Of a stretch of 64,000 nucleotides of DNA, positions 11,601 to 23,600 are shown in pieces. The notes under the pieces are model-generated. The model saw nothing but the letters and a program-made list of their open reading frames with translations, was not told where the DNA came from and did not search any database. Within the stretch, counting starts at the first letter, position 1. Each line of letters starts with the position of its first letter. The DNA is taken from the NCBI RefSeq assembly GCF_921293095.1, contig NC_060249.1:74349907-74413906 (forward strand), read 5' to 3'. Source of the DNA: Ischnura elegans (Eukaryota; Arthropoda; Insecta; Odonata; Coenagrionidae). The translations under genes and the position numbers were made by a program.

Positions 11601-14600
11601 ACCTGGGGTAGAGGGCAGCAGCTCTTCTTCACATGTGCGAAGGTGGAGACCATACTGGTCGGTACAGCGACACACATTCCACTACGGGCGTGGTAACGTT
11701 TACTTTAACGGCTGTAGTACTGCGATGTGGAAGGCAAGGGGAAACCACCACATTATCATCCCGAGGAGTCACAGCTACTCCACTCAATGTAATTATATGA
11801 AATAATTAACTTTTTACGTAGTCACATGCACAGGTGCAAAATTATATACACTTAGAATGAAATTTTCCATGAAAAAAACCATTTGGCTCATCCCAGCTGA
11901 ACCAAAAAAATGTTTCATTGCTAATTACATTCTTATTGCATGTAATTAAATGCCATATTTGTTTATGAAACACATCATTTAACAGAGGTAGCAGAATTTA
12001 CCTGCACAGATGCTCTTGAAACTAATTCCTCATCCAGAAATAATGATGCAGATTCAACATGCAATGGAATATGCTTTACGATCAGTCCTGCAGTTGTATT
12101 TTGCAAAGTTGCAAATCATTTATGTAAAGTGAGGTTACAATGTAAACGGTGTGATTTAATGCAAATCACTTGAGTTATTTTTGCTAGAGATTAGTGTAAT
12201 TTTGGAACTGGGAGGTATGCTTCTATCTATAAGCTGCTCTGTAAATTAAGAAATTAGATTATGTGCTATATGCATATTGCAACAGTTTTTATCAATGGCG
12301 GTCTGCTTTTGTAGCTTGAATAAGAATTAGTTTTGAGATTTGTATAAGCTTTGAATAGTCCACATTTTGTGTAATTTAAATTTAAAAATGTAATTAAAAT
12401 TTGTTTGCTATTTAAAATGATGTTTTCTATGAGATGATGAATGTACATACATATTCATTCTTAATATTTAGCTTACAATGGAGCTATGTTTGGAATTACA
12501 AAGTCTTGTAATGTCTGTTATGTTATGTATTTTTTGTTAGGCTCATATTTTTTGGAACTATATCATGGATGACTTAATTTTTAGGCAGTGCTTACGGAAA
12601 CACAAGATCGTGCCTTGAGGAAGATTGCAGAACTTAAAGAGCAATGTGCATTGGAGCAGAAAGCCAAAGCACATCTGGAGGATGCTCTTCGAAATGACTT
12701 GGAAGAAAAAGATCATCTAATTGATACATTAAAAACAAAGGTAAATATTTTGATAAAAGTACCTTATGGTACACTTGTGGTCCGTAGTTAAATTTCAAGA
12801 ACAACTGAAATTGATTTTCCTCTTTAGCTTCTTTTCAAAATAATTGTCTAATTTTATGAGGCATTAAGAGCTTTTATTATGAGATTCAGGTCGCAATTTC
12901 ATGATGTCTAGCCTGAAACTTGGGATTTATTTCTTTATGTAGTTTCTATATCTTTAAACAGGTTAAGCTTCTTAAATCTGAAGGGGGAGGCACTTCAAAG
13001 CGTGATTGGTCAAAAGATAAGGATGTCGGTGATGACTTGTTGGTTGATGTCTCTAGCAGAAGAGTATCGGAATCCGACTCTCAATTTTCAATACAAAGTG
13101 AAAATAGTCTACAAGGCAAGTGGATCATTGTTTCTTATGTAGCCTCTGGGGAAATGTTTATAATGGCCATTGCTCTTTCCTCTTTTATTTCACTTAAGAG
13201 TTTTATCACTCACCAATCTAAAAATGTCCTAAATATTCCACCTGCATTTAGGGATTCATTTTTAATATGAGATATTTCTGTACGTAGATAAAATCAGCCA
13301 GTTGGAGAACCTTGTTGCCCAGTATAAACAGAGCCTAAAGGAAAATGACGAGAAAGTTCAAGTACTTACAATTGAAAGGGCGAAACTTGATAGCTCTCAA
13401 ACATCATTGGCAAAAGAGGTGCAAAGCCTTAAGGTAAGAGAATATAATCAAACTGGTGTCAATGCTGATAGTAGTGGATAGTAGCTTATCTTGATTAATT
13501 GGCAAAATAAGTAAATTATTGCTGGTAATAATTTTGCTGGAAAATATTAAAATACAAAAGTCCTTTCCTTTATATTCACGTATTTGCTGTTGATGAACTG
13601 TTCGGTCATTTTCCTAAATTGTAAATTGTTTTAATGTGACTTGGGTTGTCAAGTGATGTTGGCAACCAACAAAAATACACTACTGAGAAGCAGGAGAGAA
13701 ATGGTGAATAATTTGCTTGTTTACATAATTCACTTCTAATTTTGTACTTACCTAGTAAAGTTTGAATTTAAAAAGAGTTATATTATAACTGTTTAATAAT
13801 TGTTTTATCATCATTTAGAAAAGGCATTAATAGAAATCTCTTTTTAATTGATGAATAATATCTTTAAATATATGTGAGCATTCAATTTTTGAAATTATAA
13901 CCATGTCCTCACATGTCAGATCCTTGGTCATCTTTTTTTCAAGTGTAGGTAAGGAATAACTTTGTTAAGTAAATTTTATTCCAGGCTGCATATTCTATTA
14001 CCAAATCTTATTATATCTTCTATGCTGTTTATATATTATGTGAATGAGTTATTTTGAGAACATCATAACTGTTAGGCATGTAATTATTTGTGGATTCCTT
14101 ACTTTTTTGATGAGGGATTGCATTTAACTTCTGCGCAGAAAACTTCTGAATGGATTGGTGTAACATTTTATGCCTGTAGTTCATCTGCGTGTTACTTGCC
14201 AAAATAAAAGTTGTAGTATATTTGTTGGTGTATGAAAAAAATTCTCATTCAAATTAAGGGAAAAGTTTGTAGATACATGAAATTGCATGAAATAAATGAT
14301 TTAATATGCATGAACATTAATCTTTAATGTATTTTTTTATTTGGAATTTGCCATTTTAATCTAGTAATTAAAATTTTCATCTAATTAGCAGCTTTGGTAC
14401 GATTCTCCTTCTGTTTGTGGCAACTTGTAAGCAATGTTGCATTTTCAAGTCTTCATTCAGATTATGTGGGGAAAACATGTAGTAAGTTTCCCTTGTAGTT
14501 TTATTATAAGAAGTAGTGTGATGGGGGCATAAAAGCCCTCAATTTATTCTCGTGTATTGTTCATTCTTTCCTTTCTAATATTTGCTTATATTTTTTGCAA

Positions 14601-17600
14601 ACAATTTTTATTCGGCAGTCGGAGCTGGAGACACAACGTAAGAGAGAGGAAGAGGCTGCTCTCAGCCTTGCCGAAAATAAGATGCAAGTGCACAGAGAAC
14701 TGGAATCTCGGGAGGAGGAGTCAAAGAAACTGAAGGCATTGGTGGCCAAACTACAGGAAGAGCTGAGGAGCCATAAGAAAGGAGGGGGTGCCGAATCAGC
14801 ATCCATGTCAACATCTGGGGATGGCACTGCCAAAATTTCAGTTGAAGATACTGGTGCTGGAGGAGATGGATTGCCGGCCAACTTTCCCGCTACATCAGAA
14901 CTACTGCAGTTGAAGGAAGTGCTACGATCTAAATATCGAGAAGTGGAGGTCCTTGCTGCCGAGAATGGTAAACTGAGGGCATCATTGCTCCTTTCAAAAT
15001 GTCGGTCTAATGGCTCGGTCATCACCCTTGAAGATGAGGAACTCAGTCAGAACCAGAGGGAGTCAACTTTGAGTGAAGCTTTAAGGGGTGGTGGCAGGAA
15101 GGATTTGATGGACGGCTTTGAGAACTGGATGGATGAAATGGTATCCCTCGAGCACTCGGATAGTGATAGCTTTTTGCATAAGGTTGAGTCTAAGGATGCT
15201 AGCGACTTAGAGGTGTCTGCGACCATGTCAAACTTTAACGAAAGTGTGGGTGGAGAATTATTTATGAAACAGCAGCATTTTAAAGGTGAGCTGGGAGCTT
15301 CCAAAACCCAAAGTGAACCTTTCTCTGAGAAGAAGTGGGAGTTGAAATATGGTGAATTGAAAGGAGAGCTTCATAGGTTGTTGAAAGAAGAAGAAGAAAT
15401 GAAAGAACTTCTTGCATTGAATTCATCCCAATTAGAACCTAGGGAATGCTCGGATGATGGTTATAGGGCTAGCGAGAGTGGTGCAAGTTTGGTGGAGTCT
15501 TTGAGCTCAGTGCTTAGCGAGAAGAAGAAACTTAAGGAGGAAGTGTGTGCTGCCAATGCTAAACTTAAGGGTGTTGTAAAAGAGTGTGAAGAGATGAAAG
15601 GACTGTATGATTCTCTCAGCTCTGAGAAGAAAGTGTTGATGGAAGAATTGAAGCATTCCAAGGATGAGGTGTGTAGACTTAAGAGTGATGTGGAGGGACT
15701 ACAGAGTAAGATAAAGGAATTGGAAACGGACAAGTCTGCTAGTGAAGATCTGGCTTTCAAGTGTAAGGGTATATCAAGGGACTATGAAAATCTTAAAGGT
15801 GAACTGGATAGGTTTCATGCAGAGTCAGTAAAGGAAAGAGAAAGTTTGAAATCCAAATATAATGCTGAAGTGTCCCTTGCTCTTGCCACGCTTGAAGGAA
15901 AGGAACAGGAACTCCAAAATGTGAAATCTCAGTTACAGGCTGTCGTTTCCAGTGCTGCAGACCAAAAGAGGAAAGGTGAAAATGATCTCTCGGGTAAATA
16001 TATTCATTTGGAAGAAGAATTACGAAGGGAAAAAGAACTAAGACTCTTGGCTGAGAATAAAATGAATTCCTTTCAAACTGGCTTGTGTAAAGACTTTGTG
16101 AGCACCTTGTGTGATGGGAGGAGCATTTTACATGAAGCCATGAAGAGCATGGCGGTACTTGAGAAAGAAGTGGACCAGTTGAAGGCGCAGTGTGAAGGCT
16201 TTCGTCTTCAGGAGGAGGAAACTAGGAAAGCCACCAAAGAATTGATGGAAAATCGGGACCAAAAATTAGAGGGATTACTGAAGCATTTGGAAAAGAGTCG
16301 TGCTGATCTAGAAAGTGCAACAGCGGAGAGAGATGAGGCGAAAAGGAAGTTGAAGGAGGAATTGCAAAGGGCTGCAGTTACCGTGAGTGAGATGGAGGCT
16401 CTGATGCTGAAGAAGCATGAAGCTGAGAGCAGAGCTCTAAAAGCAGAAAATGACCTGAAGGTGGTGAGGGAGATGGAAGAGAAGGCAAAGGTAGAAGCCG
16501 ATGAGGCAACTTATGAGCAAGCAGCAATGAGGAGGAGCTGGGAGATGCAGAGGGAACAGATTGAAAGCATGTCTCGTGAGATAGAAGGTCTCAAGAAAGC
16601 GGAAGGTGACCTTATAAAAGTTCTCAAAGAGGTTAAGGATGATGCGAAGAGCAAAGAAATGGAAGTGAAGAGAATGGTGGAAGAATCTACAAAGGAGAGG
16701 AAAGCTTGGTCTCAGAGCGAAGAGAAGTTGATAGTTGAAATTGCCAGTCTTAAGAAGTCAGCTGAGGAGGGTGCTATGCGGGAAGAGCAGGCAAAGAAGG
16801 AGTTGGAGAAAATGAAAGAAGTTGCTAATGAGTTAAAGGCTAAAGTTGAGGCATGCCAAAAGGAATTAGAGGTCTCTTTGCTGGAGACAAAGACTATTAA
16901 GAAAAGTCTAGATGCCAAGGAAGTTGAGGAAGCTAAGAATACAGAGGCAATCAAAACTTTGAAAGAAGATTTAGGTGTTGCCATCAATAGTGAAGTAGGA
17001 CTGACTGTCATTATTTCTGACTACATGAAAGAGGTGGATTCCCTGAAAGAATTGTTAACATCTAGGGATGCTGAATTGGATAAATTGAAGGGTGAAAACA
17101 ATGATCTTGTTGCTGTCAAAGCACAGTTTGAGAGCCAATTAGTAGCTTTCAAAAGTGAGGAGGAGGAGTTACTGAAAAGAGAGACAAAACTTTTGCAAGA
17201 GATTACAGCATTGAAAGCAGAGAAACAAAGTCATGAGCTTCTTCTACAGGATTCAAAGGCTAAGCTAGAGGGTGAGGAATCTTGCAGGCATGATCTACAG
17301 GAAAGGATAAGAGCATTGGAGGCAGCACAGGTGGAGCAAAGTAATCTCAAAACAATAATGGAGGAACGCGTGAATGAAGTTAGTCAGTTGCAGGACAAAT
17401 TGAGAGAAGCAGAAGGGGTGAACAAGGGCTTGAGGATGGAATTGGAACAAGCACTATCCATTGTTGCCGAATCTAAAAAAAGTGCACCTACCAAGGGTGA
17501 AGAGGAAGTGAAGTTGGAGTCCGAATTGAAAGCTTTAAGGGAAGAAAGGGATGAAGGAGTGAAGAGATTAAATGCTGCTGATGAGAAAATCAGAGACCTT

Positions 17601-20600
17601 GAAGGGAGAATGGTTTCTTTGAGTGGACATTGGGAAGCAGAGAGAAGGGAACTGGAGGGTAAGATCAGTGAATTAAAGGAAGAGCTGAGGGTGAAAGCAA
17701 ATGCTGTGACAAGTGAGGAGGGTGTACTCCAATTGGAGGAAGAGTTAAGGAGTGTGTTAATGGCAAAGGACAGTTTGGAGAAGTGTCTTGTTGTGGCCCA
17801 GAAGGAAGCCCAGGATAAGGCCAGGTGGGAAAGCAGGGCACAGGAACTTGAAAGTCTAATGGATGAAATGAAGAGAGATTATGCTGCATCGTCTGCAAAT
17901 CAAGATGTTGCACATCAAGAAGAGCTGTCGAGCTTCTCTGGTAAGATCCTCATTTCACAGAAATATTTACAGTGTGAAATTCTTAAATCTAGTTTAACCT
18001 TGTTAAGAGCTGAATTGATAACCTGAGGGCAAGAACCAGGTAATGACCTTTTATTGCTAAAATAAGATTTCTATAAACATGAAGCCTTTCCTTCCCTTTT
18101 CCAGCAGATGTTGTTATTTTCAACAATAAAATCCAAGTCAGTTTAACAAACACATTTAACACATTCCGTACCGGGGTATTTAAATTCCTAGGAATGCCGA
18201 TTTTGAAATATGTGCCCATTAAGGCGTAATGCCTTTGGTTTAAACATGGTTAAAAAGCTAATATAACTAATAACTTCAGGCTTTACTTTGTGAGACCTCT
18301 CCATATTGGAAGTAAGGAAATAAAACTTTATAAGGTTCACTGTTATTTAAGTATGGGCACGACCCGGGTTTCGTAACTTGGTTACATCGTCAGGTGACTG
18401 ATCTTGCATGCATCATTCATTTATGTACAAAGTACACATGTGACTGTGAGGACATCTATCGGAGAGGAAAAAGTGTTTAACCCTCACCCCCGCTCTTTCA
18501 ACCAGTCCTTTTCCTTTCAGATAGATGTCCTCACAGTCACATGTGTACTTTGTATATATGTAAATGTATGATGCATGCAAGATCAGTCACCTGACGATGT
18601 AACCAAGTTACGAAACCCGGGTCGTGCTCATAATTAAATAACAGTGAACCTTACAAAGTTTTATTTCCTTACTTCCAATAAAAAGCTAGTGTTTAGAATA
18701 TAACTTTACCCAATCAAACGTTATGATGCATCAATTCATTATGAATAACGAACAACAACTGAAAACGTACTAACGAATACGTATTGTATGCTTTAAAATT
18801 GTTTAGGTTGATGTGCCTAAATGACGAGAATCTTTGTCATCCGTCCGGAATGTTCGGGAAAAAAATGATGAGAATTCTCGCCATCCATACGCAACGTGTT
18901 AAAAATGTACATTCTACTCTCTGAGTGCAAGAACCATTTGTTTATTTAAGAACCACTGGTTCTTTTCTTTGCTTTAAAAGTTTCTGAAATGGCAAAATTA
19001 ATTTTTCATAAATGAATATGTTTTCATTTCATACCATAATACTGTAAACAGCTATGTATATCATAATGTATAACTGTGCAAATGAGTTCACAGGCATTGA
19101 TTTCAAACATATTAAATCTTCCAAAGCGTATGGAAATATTTTCTCAATATTATGTAATCTGTAGGGTATATGAGAGAAGTAAAGTGATAATGTATGAAAG
19201 TTATTTTTATTGAAATATGATGGTCAAGCTAAGATGCTTAAACATGTAGAGCACCTACATTATGAATTTTAATGGAAATTTTGGTGTAGTGATGCTTGAA
19301 TTCAGTTGAGCCAATAATTCAGTGTGGACATTTATTCTCCCAGGTAGGCTATTCAGTAGATAACTATACAAAATCTTTAAAAATAGTTCTTTTTACAGAT
19401 TCCTATGGGAATTGTGTATTGTATTAATGGATTCAATACCTTTAATAATATACTTCTTATTCTGTTTTTTAACATTTATTATTTATTTTCAGAAAAAATG
19501 GAAGCTGAGGTAGACTATATAAGGAGACAGTTAATGTCTGAAATTAAGGGGTTGAGAGAAGAGCTTACTTTAAAAGGAAATGAGTACGATCAGCTCTTGG
19601 AGGATCACAACAAAATACTCAACGTGAGAAAGATTTTTTTATCACCTTAATATGTACTCAGATGTTTTTGTTGTTAAGTTTTGAAGTGTGTTTACTTTTT
19701 TTGTGAGAATTTATCCGAGCATATTAAATTATCTCTTACTTGGATTATAATCCGTCATGCGTAATTTTGGTGAATTTTTGGTCGACGATTTTCTTCTTGG
19801 AACACTCCCAGTTGTAACGTCGTGAAAACTATTATCAAAGTCCTCATTTAGTATTTTTCCACACGAATAAATTCGGAAAACGGAAAATTCGGTAATGTAA
19901 TTTCTTTGTAATGTTCATAATATATTTAAATCAATTGATATATTATTATTTATGCACATTGTTTGTTATTTTAGATCGCGTCCCTGACTAATTGAGTGCT
20001 TTCTTCATCCGATCACTACATTTCTTTTTAGCAGTGATAACGTGATTGTACTCATATTCCCACTGCTCCATATACTTCAGCATACTGTCTGAGCAGGTTA
20101 GCACCTGGCTATGACACATTTAAATCTCTATTTCCATCGTCTCTGCTTCCACTTCCCCCTCTGCCTTCCCTTCTTACATTCCCTTCCTCTCCAGTTTGAC
20201 CTTGACTGCTCACGGCATAAACATGCCTGAGTGCGACGAAATCTCCGGTTCCCTTGGGCAGTATTCAACCACATGTGAGGCTACAGCTATAATTGCACAG
20301 TAACTGCATGAAAAATATACCTAAAGATCATAAATAACATTTTTTTAAATTTACCATTGATTAACCATTGAAGAATCTTATGTAATTAAGCTAGAGTTTA
20401 TTTCCCGCTTCTCTTCGTCTTCTGCAATGCTAGAGTAGACATCCTAGTAAAATTGAAACATTCCTTGTCAGATAATAATTAAAATAATTTTGTTGTACAA
20501 AAGGAGTTCTTATGGAAATAATAAGCCCGGTGTAGCCTTGCATTCAAATGCAAAAATCGTTGTGCTTTTATGTGCGATTTTATTTTTTATAAAGATTGCT

Positions 20601-23600
20601 GAAAACATCAAAAGAAAGTGTGAAACTCAGGCATAGATTATTATCCGCAACACGGATCATCCACAGCCAGATAATCGGGAATCTGCTGTATTAAGAAATT
20701 GTCTTGTTATCTGTTAAATACATTGAATCAAAATTCTACTATATCTGACCATAATGTTTTTGCAGGAAAGAGAATTTGAGCTTGAAAAGCTAAAGCAAGA
20801 AATAAGTGGTGAGCAAGAGAAGAATGGCCACATTGCTGAAGAAGAAGCTTCAAAATGGATGTCCAAAATATCTGAAATGGAGGAAAAACATAAGGAAATT
20901 ATGGAAGCCCTTAAAATACAGTGGGAGGCTGAAAAAAGGGTTAGTGCAGAAATGTCCTCGTAACATAGTCGTAATAAGTTTTAAGTCCAAAAAAGTAGTC
21001 CAGGATATTTTTAATGAAAATGTAGCATAAAGAAAGTATTGAAACCATTGAAGATAGTTGGAAAGTGATGAAAAAGGGTTCGTGACAAAGGAGAACTTGT
21101 GACCCAGAAGTACTAAAATCCGTATTTAAAAAAAAATTATAAGGTTCTGTGCCCTCCCTATTAGCAATGAATGGAGGGAAATAAACCTAAAATAACCTCT
21201 ATATTGGCAAAATTCCTTGAAGCACGAAGGTCCATGGGCCCCTGGCAGGAAAATGACCTCTTGATGACAAATTATTAACCTTTAATATTTTTTTTTAAAC
21301 TTTAGGCTCTTTGCATAAATTGAATACATTAGGAGATCGATAATTTGGAATGCTTGGGACCATACACTTGGAATTAATGATAATTTCAGTGAACAGATCA
21401 TTTACAGGCAGTACTATAACACAGAAAAAAAATGTTTCCAAATGTGCGTTGGCATCAGTAGAAATGATTTATTGTTGAGTAAAGGGTCAAGTAATGAGAA
21501 AAAGACAATAAAATTAATGATTTGATGTGATTTAAAAACATTCAAAATATTTGAAAAAAATCTTCGTCCGTTAATCACCAAGTTGATAATGCATGAAAGT
21601 AATCTTGATGAAACCACCTGTAAACAGAAGGGAAATGGCACAATATTTTTACAATCTTAATAGAATATCAATATTTTACCCCTCCATATTTTTCAACATG
21701 CACCTGTCACAATATATGTACATGTCAGTTTTCAATACTACTGGCATGAAGATATCGGTAATTATCAAATCCTCTAATTGGAAGTAATCTCTCTTCGTAT
21801 AAGTTTCTGTAAATAAAAATTATTATGATTTTGAATTTATAAATTTAACATTAGTAACTGCAGGTAGTCCCATAAGTGAGGGGCCCTTAAGGCTTCATGG
21901 AGGGGGTCAGGAAGGGTTCAAAATGTTTTGAGAAAATCTGCTGTTGAATAGAGATTGGCTTAACCAATATAAAAACTACTGCAAGGCTCCTGTGCTTTAT
22001 GCAACTGGTTCATGGATTCAGTAAAAAAAATGGATTTTAAAAAATAATACCAACTTCGTATCAGAAAAGAGTGCATACACGTGGTAAAACAGTATCTGTA
22101 GAAATGTATTTTAAACAAAATGTTGATTCTCAGTGCTGCAAAATGAGTGCAGGTAAATAAAATACGTCTGTGGAATTCCTCTTCATGACAATTGGAACTC
22201 AATGAACGAGAAAGAAGCAATCGTACTTCAAGGAGAAAAATGAATGATTATCATTCATGTGCCATACATTTTCCATAAAACGGCATATATTCTGGAATAG
22301 ATTTTGATTAATTTGGTGTGCGGCTCAAACCATGTAAACTTCAAACCAATTCCATTCCTCTTCTTGTTAAGTCCAAGGAATCTACACAGTAAGTTGAAGC
22401 TATGAATACTGTTGTGTAAAATAAACACATTTAAGTACTCCAAGTCACAAAAGGAAATATTTTACAGAAGAAAATGGGAAATTAGTTGACTATCTCTTGT
22501 GGGATTAGCATGAAGACAGTCAGGCTCTGAGACAGTGATTAGCCCATTTAGATGGACATATTTTCGGTGATACTACTTAAATAAATATAATTTTTGAAAA
22601 ACTCGGGAAAACCCTCTGTTGTTTAGATTTTCATTTATTTAGGTTTCTGGATAATTGCTATTCTTTGATATTCATCTCTGCATTTTTTTCCTTATGTTTT
22701 ACTTGGATTGCCATCCAAATTTGAAAAGTTTGGGGGGTATAAGAATTCAATGTGTGATAAATTGATTTTTCTGACCCACATTAGAGCACATGTCTTGGTT
22801 GAATTAGAGAAATTAATATTCACCAAATTGATAGTGTGGTGGAATGACTTATTTGTCTGAAGGGACACTTACCTAGATAAATTTTTATGTCAATATGTAT
22901 CTCAATCATTACTTGGCATATGCGAAGTTGCAATTTTTTTACTGGAAAGGTCACGGTTATCTAACAGGAGTTGAAAAGATTACTGATTGTAAGTTGTAGC
23001 CTATAAAGCAAAATCAAAACAGCCAGTAGTTTTTCTTAAAAAATTTAGAAAGGAGGGATAAAAACACTTTTTAATATCCTCGTAATTAAAGAAAAAAACA
23101 TAAGTATGCATGCACAAAGGGTAAGAAAAAAATCTTTGCTGATGCACAAAGGGTAAAAAAAAAATTTTACCCTTTGTGCATCATCATGTTACGCCACCCC
23201 CATCACATTTTTTAAGTATGCATGTATGTATTTGTGAAGTTCAAAATTGCTTGACCCAGTCTGGGCAATTCATCTGTTCAGGACTATTAATCAAAACGAT
23301 TAAAATCATTATAAATACGGGTGTATGATCAAAATCTGTTTGATAGGGTCTCTGAGATTTTAGAAGTGGACCTATTTTATTATTAAAATCTGGGAAAGGT
23401 ATCAGCATGTTAGATTTTGGTGAATAGTGAAATCTAATCTGTATTCATGTGCTATGTATACTTTGGTGGGAATTGCAAATGTGGAAATCCTGATGTACTT
23501 TTTTCTAATCTTTTGCAGGACTTGGAAATTACTAGTAAGGTAGCTGTTGCAGCAGTGGAGAGTGGCACTGGGAGCATGTCGTACTTGAAGCGTCAAATCC

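Larger units (their letters stand above)
9778..12584 (+). other. Golgin-245 intron 4
   Basis: A 2.8-kb intron, AT-rich. It contains a pogo-like end at about 11190 and a 431-bp retroposon-like insert (11356-11786). Nothing else was recognised. Confidence 0.8.

Noticed and set aside
14561-17913. - strand ORFs of 76-154 codons across golgin exon 8
   Set aside because: Ser/Leu-rich antisense readings of Glu/Lys-rich coiled-coil codons; no independent support.
14619-17940. Myosin heavy chain or other coiled-coil motor
   Set aside because: Composition alone would allow it, but the flanking exons give a GOLGA4-type N-terminus and a GRIP domain, and no motor domain is present.
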